DNA from: Lolium rigidum
Lineage: Eukaryota > Streptophyta > Magnoliopsida > Poales > Poaceae
NCBI RefSeq assembly: GCF_022539505.1
Contig: NC_061510.1
Span: 396,720,249 to 396,784,248, forward strand
Length of the DNA: 64,000 nt
Reading direction: 5' to 3'
A program made the translations under genes and the position numbers. Shown here in pieces: positions 36,298 to 47,450 of the stretch (positions within the stretch are counted from its first letter, which is position 1; each line of letters starts with the position of its first letter). The notes under the pieces were generated by a model. The model made no database searches. It was given only the letters and a program-made list of their open reading frames with translations, and had not been told where the DNA came from.

Positions 36298-36465
36298 CGC
36301 CGGCGTGCGTGCGTGCGTTGCAGGGGGGACGGCCGTGGAGGAGTTGGGGGTTTCGCGGTTGCGGTTGGACGAGAGGTTTTTGTGGGCTAGGGTTTATAGA
36401 TGGGAATGGGTGGGCCGTTGTTATGTGGCTTCGGGTGGGCTGGAACTGGCTTGGCCCGTACGTAT
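36298..36465 (-). promoter_or_regulatory. RBM28-like promoter with telo-box, TATA box and GGCCCA elements
   Basis: On the minus strand TCTATAAACCCTAGCCCA (36383-36400) combines a TATA box (CTATAAA, 36393-36399) with an AAACCCTA telo-box (36388-36395). GGCCCA (36411-36416) and two AGCCCA (36383-36388 and 36436-36441) match plant site II elements. Telo-box plus site II is a known signature of plant ribosomal-protein and ribosome-biogenesis promoters, which agrees with the predicted role. The TATA box lies about 96 bp before the ATG. Confidence 0.75.
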
Positions 36466-36539
36466 CTGCTAGTGGGTCTGGTTAGTTAGATGGGCATGGC
36501 TAGGCTTGACCAAAGAAAACGGCAGAGGGAAAATCTACG

Positions 36540-37055
36540 AGCCCAACTCTGTTTCTTTTCTGGGTAGAGGTGTCCTGTCGAGCGTGTGGAGGACGACGGG
36601 GAGCTGTCGAGGAAGAGAGGACGCCGGCGAGGGAGCTGAGGCAGGACGCCGGCGAGGGAGCTGAGGCAGGCCGCCGGCCGGCGCGGAGCTGCTGCTTTCC
36701 GTTCTCAGGTGGGGGCGGCGGGAGGTGACTGACCGAGTCGAGGCGGCGACGGCAAGGTCCAGGAGAGAGCGGCGAGGGGCAGTCGGGGAAAGGGCGGCGA
36801 TGGGCAGGGCGGCGGCGGGCCAGGTCGGGGAGAGGGCGGCAGTCAGGTCGGGGCTTGGTGCGAGTTAGGGTTGAGAGGCGCGCTGTGGCGTTGAGAGGTT
36901 AAGGAATTGGTGGGCTGGTCAGGTCAGGTCAGGTGTGGTGCATCGTTTGGTTTTGGGCCGTGCCGTGCCGATTCTCCAATGTCAGAAACAAAACGGGACG
37001 AGAGACCAGCGAAATCACACAACACAGCATGCATAGGCAAGCACTTGTCCAGTTA
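36540..37055. other. GC-rich intergenic DNA with a 25-bp tandem repeat
   Basis: The 25-bp unit beginning GACGCCGGCGAGGGAGCTGA is present twice exactly (36620-36644 and 36645-36669), with a third degenerate copy. A GTCAGGTCAGGTCAGGT run lies near 36919-36935. No gene is supported. Confidence 0.45.
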
Positions 37056-38198
37056 GGGCATCTCCAACGGAGCGACGCATTTCGGACGCCCAAAAGTGAT
37101 CGGGAGTGTTCGTTTGCGTCGACCCGCGGACATATTTTGTCTGAGTATCCGTTTGCGTCTGGATGTGCGTCCATCAGGCCGACCCATTTTTAGATTTGTA
37201 ACGCATTTAAAAAAATAAAAAGTAATACATTTTAATGCATAAAAACTATACAATGTAGATCTAGAAGACTAGACTACTTGCTTCCGGACGGGCCGGCACC
37301 GTCGTTGCGTCACTCCATCGCCTGCTTCTCCGCCGCCCCCGTGCGGCTGCTATGGCTCGATGCGCCGCCGCATCCTTTTGCAGGCACTGCTCCAGCCTCG
37401 CGCTCGCGACGTCGTCCTTGAGCATCTCGAACGACTCGACGATAGCCCTCTCCTCCGGCGTAGGCGCATCAGGGTCATCGGAAGACCAAGATATCTCGGA
37501 GTCGGAGTCCTATGTGGCCGCGGCGGCCGCCAGCCTGCGCTGCTCCAGCTCGACGTCCAACGCCGCGTGGCCCGCCAGCTCCTCCTCTGCTTCCTGCGCC
37601 GCGAGTGCCAAGGCCTTGGCGTCCCTGACCGGGTCGAGGAGGTCGCCCGTGCTGTTGTTGGAGTCGAGCTCCTCGGAGTTCGAGGAGGCCGGGGGAGGTG
37701 GAGTGGGAGGTGAAGGTGGAGGCTGAGCAGAAGCAGCCTGGCGCGTCCGGCGCTGCTCATGGTGGATCTGGTGGAGGCTGAGCGGAAGCGGCATCTAGGG
37801 TTTAGTGGGGAGGAGATGAGATGAGATGCTCGCGCCCCTGTTTATATAGGTCGGAGGCAGGGCGACGGCCGCGCCACGCGTGGCATCGCCATTACTACGT
37901 GCACAGAGGTAGGCGACGGCCGCGCGCCATCGCCATTTACGCAGCTGCAGACTGCCGAAGCGACGCCTCGGCGCTAGTACTGGCGGAGAAGACGCATCGA
38001 TGCTGCGTCACTGCCTGGTGGGCCAGACAAAACGTCCGCCAGACGCGAGCGGACACTTTTCGCGTCCGCGGAGACGCATCATATTTGGGCCAGGTTTGCG
38101 TCTCCGCGGACATGTCACTTTGCGTCGCCCCGCTAGAGGTGGTGCCAGACGCATTTCCGGTCACAGCGGACGAAAACGGTCGCCCGCTGGAGATGCCC
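37056..38198. mobile_element. PIF/Harbinger-type DNA transposon carrying one ORF
   Basis: The ends GGGCATCTCCAACGG and the reverse complement of CGCTGGAGATGCCC are inverted repeats, flanked on both sides by TTA (37053-37055 and 38199-38201), the target site of Harbinger/Tourist elements. The 1143-bp element lacks a DDE transposase. It has subterminal CGTCCGCGGAGACGC-like repeats and one minus-strand ORF with its own TATA box (CCTATATAAA, 37841-37850). Confidence 0.8.
37261..37794 (-). pseudogene. Acidic/Ala-rich ORF inside the Harbinger-type element, one internal stop
   Basis: The frame starts MPLPLSLHQIHHEQRRTRQA and has a Pro/Ser-rich N-terminus, an acidic Asn/Ser/Glu stretch and an Ala/Glu-rich helix (AQEAEEELAGHAALDVELEQ). 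A TAG at 37510-37512 ends it after 94 codons. The same frame stays open for 82 more codons, with DSDSEISWSSDD and a helical EERAIVESFEMLKDD part, to the next stop at 37261-37263. The continued coding character shows that the TAG is recent or read through. I recognise no catalytic domain; it could be an accessory protein of the transposon. Confidence 0.5.
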
Positions 38199-38201
38199 TT
38201 A

Positions 38202-40574
38202 CACCTTGGATTGACTTGATTGCACATCACTGTTCTTCATCCTTCGACAGAACATAAATCAAGGAGATAACCAAATACACCACTGCAGGGGCGTTTTTGG
38301 AAGGCTGAGAATGACGTTTCTCGAAGAATCTTGAGAATTGCACTGGCATATTTCGAAAGCTAAATGTAGTGGCATTTCTCAAATAGGCAGTAATTGCAGT
38401 GGTATATATCTAATTAACCCATATAAATAGGTATTATTTACTCTATATTGTAATTTATCTGCAATATCTAATGTCGATGTTAATCTATTGACCATTTTGT
38501 ACTAATGGGTATGCCATATGGTAATGTCCATGAAAAATATTGTTGATGTTGTTTATTTTATCTCAAGCTAATTAAGTTCTTGATCCCAACCTTTTCAGGA
38601 CTTCAGTATGATACCTACAACAGATGAGTCTTAATTATTTTGAGTTGTGGTGCCTTGGAAAATAGATGCCAGGGCTTTATTATTTTTTGAGACATGGTAC
38701 TTGTGCAACAGATGCAAAAGGACAAAATATTAAAATATCTATTGGTTTGGTGTCCCATTATTTATTTTAGACTTCCTTTATGGATAATGTGCTAGACCAG
38801 AGAAATATTTTTTCTTTTAAATCTCGACCTATGGTTCATTTACATCTCATACTTTGTCAATCGAAGATTTAATCAGCCTATGAAAAACAGACCAGGTGAG
38901 AATCTTACTATTCCCGCCCTTACTTATACTCAAAGCTTTGGGAGAACAAAAAATCTTTAAAAATTGTGATATTTTTGTTAGATGCCCAATTAGTGATTTA
39001 TAAATATTTTCTGGTCTATGCAAATCTAATTTTACTACTACTCATTACAAGTATGACTATTGGATTTTGTTGTTATTAATCTGGTAAGATTTCTAGAATT
39101 TAATCATCTCTGCTGTTGATTTTACGGATCACATGTTGAATCGTGGAAGCAGGTAATATCTAGATTTTGAATATAAGAAACAGCTAATTATGTTTATGCT
39201 CTGAAACTTCAAAGCAGCTAATTGCTTTGAGTTACTGCCTCTTTTTAGAAGCTGAAGCATGCAGCTAATTAGCTGCAATTTATTTTGTACAGTACAAGCA
39301 GTTGACTAAAATATGCACACTTAATCATGTAAGATATTTGCTAATAAAGCTTCACGCAATCCTTTTTTTAAAGTGTCACCCGACTAATTAATCGACTAGC
39401 AATATCACCAATAGTAAAATTGCATATGTTCCTCTGTTATTTTGGTTTGATATTTGTTAGTGAGTTCTGTATCTTTCTAGCTTCCGTTTTGTTTGCTGAT
39501 ACAAGCAGTTTCCTCAATGTTAATTCTAGTTTAAAGTGGACATGATTGCACCCTTTTTGCCACATAGTTGGATAAAGCATGTTTTTATGTACTCCCCCTT
39601 ACTAGATGACATTTGTATTGTTCGACCTCTATTGAACATAGTGAATGTTCTTTATTTGTATTAAATGTTTGATTTGTATACAATATTGTCTCTAATTGAC
39701 TTTCGCTAACAGTCACATGTTTCTCTACCTAAGAAAAATCAAGAAGATAGAGCCGGAAAAAAGTTGCATACGCTGAATGCATTGTTCAGGCAGCATATCC
39801 TTCTTGGGCTGTAAAGCACACTGTCAAAGTGGTGTATGTTTAATAATGTGGTATTACTCATATGCACCAACTGTGAAACCACTAGAAACTGGTTTGTAAT
39901 TAAATTGACCATTGTACATTGGAAGAAATCTGGAGGACCGCTGCTAGCTTCCGTCTGCTCTGTTTTGTTGTTCCAAGGCTACGGTATGATATTTACAGGA
40001 GGATATTTTGTTCCTGCAGAAGATGTATTTTATATTGTCTTCTGATTCTATTGTTCGTTCTTACAGATCTTGGAGATTCTATTATCTTCAGCTCAAAATT
40101 TTCATTTTTATTGATTCAAATGCAAAGAATTCATGTAATACTTATGCTCAATGCTCCAATATTATTTTTACATAGTATATTGTACAAAATTTAGTGCTAA
40201 AAATAAGGATTTACAAAAATACTAAGCCGATAAATGGGTGACTGATAAAATCGGTTAATCGGCCGATAAGCGATTAATCTCCATTTTGAGGATAAATTAA
40301 GATTATCGATTTCTCGAACATTGTATATAGATAACCTTATGAGATCATGAGGGTTCAAAGACGGGCAAGGCGAGACACGCCTCCACTATTGTCGCCCACC
40401 CTCAAAAAATAATTTCATATTGAGATTTTCTCCAAAATAATATAAAATATCTTGTATGACATATTAATCATTTCTTCATATATGGACGAGCGCGGCAGGC
40501 TTTCATGATCTAGTCTGGCAATACGTAAAACAGGACCTAATAGCCGGCTAAGATGTTCTAGGAGCAAGTTACTA
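38202..40574. other. AT-rich intergenic region
   Basis: About 2.4 kb without ORFs above 91 codons, splice-linked exons or clear terminal repeats. At 40245-40280 there is a short run of GGTTAATCGGCCGATAAGCGATTAAT with a GGCCGATAAG palindrome-like core. Nothing else can be named. Confidence 0.5.
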
Positions 40575-40814
40575 GAAAGAAGTACGGTTGATGAAGCTGG
40601 AGAGTCCTCTGCGAACTTCTTGGGACTAGGTCCACAGCATAGATCTGCTCGACATTTAGCTCATTTGATGCCTTGGCCTGCAGCCTCAAGGTCCGTCTAA
40701 AACTGTGAAGAAGTCAAAGATACATCATTGTCAACATATTTCTCACCACTTGCCTAATCCAAAAAATTAGAAGATGCATTGTTCCTAATGAGTTCTTCAT
40801 ACGACATTACTGTA

Positions 40815-42159
40815 CACTACTAGGAAAAGGCTTACTGCCGGCGCACCAAAAAGCACTACTGCCGGCGCACCAGCGCCCGCCGGTGCGAACGGGCCGGTGG
40901 TAAAGGCTTATTGCCGGCGCACCATCTTGTTCGCCGGCGGTAACTCGATTTATCACCGGCGCACCAGCCTAGTGCGCCGGCGGTATGTTTTTCAGGATTC
41001 AAAAAAAAGCAGATCTAGATCTAGATCTAGGTCAGTCGTGTTCTAGGTCGTAGGTCAAGTTCTAGGTCGTGCCTTGGAGATGTACCGCCGTCACCGTGGT
41101 CATCTGCTTGCAAAGAGGAAGTGGTTGCCGGTGTGGTCGTCGGTGATCGTCGGGGTGAGAGGAGGTGGCCGGACCAGGGGTGAGAAGAGGTGATGCTTGA
41201 GGAGGGGCTCGCCGGCGAGATGCTTGAGGAGGTGCTCGCCAGTGAGTAGCTTGAGGAGGTTCTCCGGTGAGATAGCTTGAGGAGGTGCTGCGGGGAGTAG
41301 CTTGAGGAGGTGCTCCGGTGAGCAGCTTAAGAAGGTGCTCGCCGGAGGGAGGGATTAGAGGGGTAACAAGGTAGAAGAGGGGGAAAATGGAGGAGAAGAG
41401 AAGGTAGAAGAGGGAGGAAGAGAGGAGGAGGAGGAGAAGTGAAAGAGAAGATGGGGGAAATGGAAGAGAGAGAAGGTGCACCGGGCTGGTTTGGCATATA
41501 TTGCCTAAGTTACTGTCGGCGCACCTATATGGCGGTGCGCCGGGGATATTTTTTTAATTTTTTTCATCAAAATCTAAAACCTAAAAAAATCCTGTTTCTG
41601 TTTTCCAATTGACAAATCCATTTTTTGTCCAAACGGCTGTAGGCCGTTGAATTTGAATAGGAAATTTCGAGTAGATCGATTTTGATATAAAAAAGTTTTT
41701 CATCGGAGGTCGTATGCAACCAGAAAACCCGTTTTACCGAAAGATGACGCCATTTTGCATAATATATCGAAATTCATTTTTTCAAATTTTGATGAAAGCT
41801 AGATTACATAATACATGGGCAGTTCAAAGGATTTTATTTTTTGAATTTTCTATCATTTTCTTTTATTTTTTCGAAAACTGAAAAGGCGATTCCCGGCGCG
41901 GGGGGGGGGGGTGTGGAGAGAAAAATCTAGGAACCTTACCCCCGGCGCACCTCTATGGTGGTGCGCTGGTGGTAGTTTTCTTCCGGCCAGACCTCTCCGA
42001 ATTTTATCTCCGGCGCACTAATTTTTTTTTTGCGCCGGCAGTATAGGTTCTTCACCGGCGCGGCCTAATTTGGCTCACCGGCGGTATTTGCCACCGGCGC
42101 GCGTCAATGATGGTGCGCCGGCACTTTTCCGTGCAGCTATAGCCCTTTTCCTAGTAGTG
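40815..42159. mobile_element. Non-autonomous CACTA (En/Spm) DNA transposon
   Basis: The ends CACTACTAGGAAAAGG and CCTTTTCCTAGTAGTG are inverted repeats with the diagnostic CACTA terminus, and the 3-bp target duplication GTA is present at 40812-40814 and 42160-42162. Subterminal regions are packed with GCCGGCGCACC and GTGCGCCGGCGGTA units in both orientations, as expected of transposase-binding sites. The 1345-bp element has no transposase; its only long ORF is a low-complexity shadow. Confidence 0.9.
41185..41345. repeat. Imperfect tandem repeat inside the CACTA element
   Basis: About six copies of a unit close to AGCTTGAGGAGGTGCTC(C/G)CCGGTGAG, roughly 25-35 bp long, with small indels between copies. 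Confidence 0.6.
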
Positions 42160-42429
42160 GTACTAAGTTCATGAGGAAAAACATAATACTATGTAATGCG
42201 TACAAAACTAAGTTATTTACCTTTTCTAGTGCACTCAATAATATGTTTGTAACAAACTGTATATCCTTGGCTAGAGAGGATTCTTCTAAGCAAATTTCAC
42301 TGGCAGATGCATCATCGCCTTTATGAGCCAACAAAGCTTCATTGCTTTTCTTCAGGTAACTTCCACAATAAAATAGCCTTTGCATCTCCACTCTTGGGGA
42401 ACTCAAAGCCAATATATTTATGTATGTTT

Positions 42430-43155
42430 CTATGTGGAAAAAAGTGATCTTATTGGTTCAAGGTAGCATATTTGATATTCAAACATTATGCCAAAGTACT
42501 TATGGCTATGCTCTATTAATTCTTAATACAAGATTGCATTGAGTTTTTTCCTTTATTGTGGAGTATAAGAGAAATGTGTTGCATCATCTCTATGTTAGAA
42601 CGTGATGCCTATATGAATGTGTATCTTTCACATGTTATTATTTTGCATCCTTACATCTCATTGATGAATTGCTATTTGTCCACTACAACTTAAAAGAGAG
42701 AATAGTCAAGTGAACCCATAAACACCAGTCCACTTTTATCATAAGAATCGCTATTATCTTGCTTTTATCTTGTTTTCTATTTGCCGCACCATTTTAATCC
42801 AAAAATACAAAAATATTTACTTTTATTATTTGCATCCAAAACACTAAAAACAATCAACCTCTTTACTATTTTTACTTAGTTACTTAGTTTTACTCATTTT
42901 ATTACTTGTGTTTTATTTACTTAAGCGAAACCTTGTGCTTCACAACCACACGGTGGAGTTGGGACACAATGCTTTATTTTGTTTTGCAGATCGCTAGAAG
43001 AAGAGAGAAGAGAACACTCTTTGCTCAGTTCCCCGAGAGTTCGATATAAACCCCCGAGTCACCCTTGTGGGGAAATTACTTCTTGAACTACACACTCTGC
43101 ACTTGGAGTTCCAACGTTTCAAGAAGACTTTTGCTGGTGTTGTTCAGCTGCATCA
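42430..43155 (+). repeat. 5'-truncated 5' LTR of element C
   Basis: From about 42440 (TTCAAGGTAGCATATTTGAT) to CATCA at 43151-43155 this is collinear with 61600-62257. A shared GAGTTCGATATAAACCC (about 43037-43053 and 62136-62152) may hold the LTR promoter box. The beginning of the LTR is lost. Confidence 0.8.
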
Positions 43156-43406
43156 GCTAAAAAAGTTACATCATAGTGGTTGATGCGTAAGAGGTATTTT
43201 CTAGAAGAATCTTCTTACAAGTGCGTCTCCCCTAGCTTGGGAAGGTAACACCACTATGAGTTTTCTTATCTCTTTTAGATTTTGCATCGTATTTTATTTG
43301 TCTTGTTTTTAGTCTTTGCTTGCTTGTTTTTATTCTTTGCTTGTTAGTTCTTTTTCATAAAAATTAAAAACACATAAAAATTAGTAGTAACTATCTTCTG
43401 AAAATT

Positions 43407-43787
43407 ATGGGGGAAAGAAATACTAAGTTGTGTCATTACACAAACACTCATAATGATCATTTTATTGCTAAACCTATCACTACGCCTGAGATAACTGCTA
43501 AAAGGTTTGAAGTAAGTCATGAGTTATTAAATCTTATAACTAGGGAACAATTTGGCGGTAGTGCTAGTGAAGATGCCTCAATGCATTTACATGATTTCTA
43601 CGAAATTTGTGATATGCAAAAGTTTAAAAATGTGGAAAACAGTATTTTCAAGCTCAAATTATTCCAATTTTCTCTTAGAGAAAAAGCTAAAGAATGGTTA
43701 TTGTCATTACCTAGTATTAATTATTGGGATGATCTTAAAGAAGCTTTCATTAAAAAGTATCACCCGCCTGTTAAGATCTTACATAAT
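43407..43787 (+). pseudogene. Element C gag, 5' part (cut by element B)
   Basis: The ORF starts MGERNTKLCHYTNTHNDHF and contains the gag core MHLHDFYEICDMQKF and REKAKEWLLSLPS. The frame runs straight into the LTR of element B at 43788, just after KKYHPPVKIL. The rest of the gene resumes at 56890. Confidence 0.8.
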
Positions 43788-44167
43788 TGACATAGGCATC
43801 CCAAATGGGCCTGCCAAAGATAGTACCCGGGGTTTAATGAAGGCCCACTACCCGAAGAATAAGAAGGTTCGAGAGCCCAAGATATATTAAGGAAAGTAGA
43901 ATTGTAATAGGAAGTGTTGTTTGTAATCGGCGGGATGAATTAGAAACCGTCCCGGACTCGTAACTTGTACAAAACGAAACCCTCGGCTCCACCTCTTATA
44001 TAAAGGGGAGTCGAGGGACGAGAGATCGTCGAATCATTGTCCGCAAACCCTAGTTTTCATAATCGTCGAGTACTTTTCGACTGAAACCTTCGAGATCTAC
44101 TTGCCCTCTACTTCTAACTAAACCCTAGCCTACAATCCATAGGCATTGACAAGTTAATCCCTTGTCA
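43788..44167 (+). repeat. 5' LTR of element B
   Basis: It begins TGACATAGGCATCCC and ends CCCTTGTCA. TATATAAAGGGG at about 43999-44010 is the promoter TATA box. Compared with the 3' LTR it lacks single bases at five places. Confidence 0.9.
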
Positions 44168-44169
44168 AT

Positions 44170-44179
44170 TGGCGCCGTC
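44170..44179 (+). other. Primer binding site of element B
   Basis: TGGCGCCGTC starts two bases after the LTR. Its first nine bases match the reverse complement of the 3' end of plant tRNA-Asp (ending ACGGCGCCA), a primer used by many grass gypsy elements. Confidence 0.65.
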
Positions 44180-45514
44180 TCGTGGGAATTAGAGGCGTAA
44201 GGATCCGATCTCGATGGCACGTTCAAGATCTTCGACATCATCAACCGGAAGCAACACTATGGATCGAGGTAAACGGATCGCTGCCTGGTCTTGTTGATTT
44301 TGTTCCTCACCCACCCTCCCGTTTGGATGCATATGCGTATCTGGTGGAGCCCATGGAGATGACGTTCGGAAGGTTTCACTTTCGCGTCGAGAAGGAAGGA
44401 TCGTATCGTGTCGAAATTCCGATTTCGTCGGGATCATCGGCGGTCGATTCCGATTTTTCAAGCTATGCATCGTCAACCGAGTCGAAGAAGAAACTTCGGC
44501 AACACGCTACGTCGACATCGAGCAAGAGAGAAACTCGCCAAGATCTTCGACGACACATCGTTTGAGTCATCCATGGACTCATATATAAGCGATGGCTCAA
44601 GCGATGTCGACAGCATTACGATTTCATCGACAAATCCATCACGATGGGCAAGGTCTTCATCAATCTCAACAATGATGTCACCAAACCCAACATAGATCTG
44701 AGTACAAAATATCATCGGATTTATGCTATCGAAAATCAAGAAGAAACATCGGAGGCTTTCGACGATTTGGGGAATCCATATGTCGATCCCTCAGATCTAA
44801 GGAGAGGTATGGGCACTAAATATGATGGGCCCACACCACGTGTCAGAGTTCAACTTCCGCAAGCAGCCTGGGATAGAGCTGCAAAAGCTTTAGATGGGTC
44901 GGAGCCAATGACGACAACAGCTACAGCTCAAGAACTGCAAGCTTATCAATATAGGCTCGCACGAATTGCCCGAGAAATAGAAAAACAGACGAGCTGAGTT
45001 GAACGAGAGAAGGGAGGCAGCTCTCGCATCCAGCGAGAGAAGGGCAGATCTAAGTGGACAATCTAGAGTTTCGGGTGATAGCCACGGGGAGGCTCGGAAC
45101 AGAGGAAGATCAAGGTTACAACACATACCCGAAGCAGAAAGAGAGCACTTGGTTCAAAACCTCGACATGTCCTTTATGTCGATAGATACAAGAGGAAATA
45201 TTATCCCTAAGACACCAGAAGCTGGGTATATGGCGACACAAGCCTACATCCTCGCATCCAGGCCACCCCCAGGAGATCCAAGGGAAACATTATACAACAT
45301 GGCGTTAGCGAGGGTTGGAGCTATGGGGACGGCGTTCGTAGCAACGCCTCCCGAAGGAGCGGCAAGGCAAAATAGTCCACGACCTGCGGCGAGCAACGGC
45401 GGCGGTTCCCGAAGGACCAAGCGGAGCAAGAGACACAGGAGCACAAGCAAGGGTCGATAGAGCGAGACAAAGCGAAGGGATCATCGGCAATCCCCGGAGC
45501 TTAACGACGAGGAT

Positions 45515-46243
45515 ATGTGCGGCCTGCCGTGCTTCACAAGGAGAGTACGAAAAACTCGAGTCCCGTCGGGATTTAAGTTGCCTGATCACTTCAAAAAGTT
45601 CGACGGCCTGCAAGATCCAGAGGATCGGCTAATTGATTACCTCGAGACGGTGAAGTTAACTGGAGGAACTAGAGCAACAGCCATGCAAAGTATTCAGGTG
45701 CACTTAAGTGGGGCCGCACGATCTTGGATCAAAAAACTTCCGCCAGGGTCTATCGACAGCTGGGAAAGTTTCGAGGACGTATTCGTCAAAAACTTCAGGT
45801 CCACGTGCAAAAAACCAGCGTCGTTAGAAGAACTGAGAGCGTGTCGACAAAAGCCAGATGAGTCAATGAGAAAATACATCCAAAGGTGGAACATCATAAA
45901 AAACTCAGCAGAAAATATATCTGACGAGAGAGCAATAGATGCGTTTGTCGCAGGAATTAGGCGTGGAGATTTTGTCGAGGACTTGGGAAGGACCAATCCA
46001 AAAACAGTATCCGCGTTGATGGAGATAGCAAATAGATGGGCGGACGGAGAAGACGCTGTCCACAATAAACGACACAGGTCGCCAGAGGAGGACCGTGGTC
46101 GAAATTATCAATCGAGGCGACGATTTCCTCGGCAGTATCCAAACTATGATGCCCCAGGGCAAATTTCGGCAGGATTTCGGGCAAACACAGGAGGAAACAA
46201 CAGAGATGACTATCAGAGAAGCAATGAGCAGCCGAAGCGATAA
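45515..46243 (+). pseudogene. Element B Gag domain
   Basis: This 242-codon stretch contains the Retrotrans_gag domain: KLPDHFKKFDGLQDPEDRLI, SGAARSWIKKLPPGSIDSW, and RKYIQRWNIIKNS near residue 120, followed by an Arg-rich basic tail. Coding begins further upstream (from about 44215) in other frames, separated by stops and frameshifts at about 44565, 44997 and 45460, so the Gag is not intact. Gag would form the cytoplasmic virus-like particle. Confidence 0.8.
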
Positions 46244-46694
46244 TAGGGACGACTCCGCAACGGACAAAATAGTGGGCCGAGGTTTCCAAGACCTTTCGTG
46301 TCCCCCGAAGAAATGTTGAACGGACCGTGCCGGATGCACTTCTTCCTCGACAAAGAACGGGAAAAGACAGTCGTGGCACCTGCAGAAAGACTGTCGAAAT
46401 TTTCGAGCAATGTTCAGATACGCGAGAAAATGCTCACGCTCGAGCAACGACGAGAAACCCTCGGGAGCCTAGGAGCGAAGTTCATCTACCGCCACCTCCC
46501 GCGATTACGTGACGACAATCGGCATCGGCTCGGAATAGCGGCAGCACCTCCACCACCACCTTATGTTGATCCTAACTCAAACGGAGCGGTGTCGATGATT
46601 CGGAAGGGAAGGCCGTCCAACGGAACTCAAAAAGTAATCTCGAGACAGGTGTTCATGGCGAGAAAATGCCTCCACCAACGGTTGAGTACCTCAA

Positions 46695-47075
46695 TTGGTC
46701 GGGGCAAGACATCGGCTTCACCATAGCGGACCACCCGCGAAGCAAGTTCCTCGACCAGGGCGATCAGCACTTATTCTGCCGGCAGTTATTGCGGGCTTTG
46801 ATGTTTCTCGAGTATTCATAGATGGTGGCAGCAGCTTAAACCTTATGTATGCGGATACATTGAGGAAGATGAACATATCCTTAGCAAACTTGAAGCCAAT
46901 GGACACAAGGTTCCACGGCATCACACCGGAGAAACCAAGTTACCCATTGGGAAAGATCAACCTCGACGTTCGGCTTGGAACCCGAGAAAATTATAGAATC
47001 GAGAAACCGGAGTTTGAAGTCGTGGATTTTCCATCGCAGTACCACGCTTTGTTGGGACGACCGAGCATATGCTAG
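46695..47075 (+). pseudogene. Element B retropepsin domain
   Basis: VFIDGGSSLNLMYADTLRKM carries the catalytic Asp in the context DGGSS, and HALLGRPSIC is the second conserved box. The frame joins neither the upstream Gag nor the downstream RT without shifts. Confidence 0.75.
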
Positions 47076-47450
47076 ATTTATGGCAGTACCACACTATACA
47101 TACCTGTTGTGGAGATTGCTCGGACCCAAGGGACCAATCACGGTCAAAGGGAGTTTCGCCTTAGCCGATAAGTGCGACAAGGATTTCCATCGGTTATCGA
47201 AACTTTCGGGATGCAAGCTGAGTATTTGGCGTCGAAAAGCATGACCGATTACGACGTATCGCCGGACGTTGGAAGGCCAAATAAAGAATCAACTTTCAAC
47301 ACGGAGAAAAATTCTAAGGAGGTGCGGATTCACCCGACGGACCCAAAAAAGACGACATCCATTGCAAACAACATGGATATCGCATAGGAAAGCGCGCTCG
47401 TCGAGTTCCTCCGTGAGAACCGGAAAATCTTCGCATGGTGTCCAGCTGAC

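Larger units (their letters stand above)
40575..42412 (-). pseudogene. Possible gene fragment interrupted by a CACTA element
   Basis: On the minus strand an exon-like open segment ends at 42221 with the donor GAAAAG|GTAAAT and encodes SNEALLAHKGDDASASEICL. On the far side of the CACTA element, after TTCACAG at 40703, an open segment encodes KASNELNVEQIYAVDLVPRS. Neither is a transposon protein I know, and I do not recognise the family. There is no start and no link to further exons; one side is bounded by the truncated LTR of element C. It is best seen as a captured or broken gene fragment. Confidence 0.3.

Noticed and set aside
39836..40194. Short ORFs in the AT-rich region
   Set aside because: Hydrophobic chance ORFs with no domain, no promoter and no splice partner.
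41062..41481. 139-codon Leu/Ser-rich ORF in the CACTA element
   Set aside because: Low-complexity translation of purine-rich tandem repeats; no transposase features.
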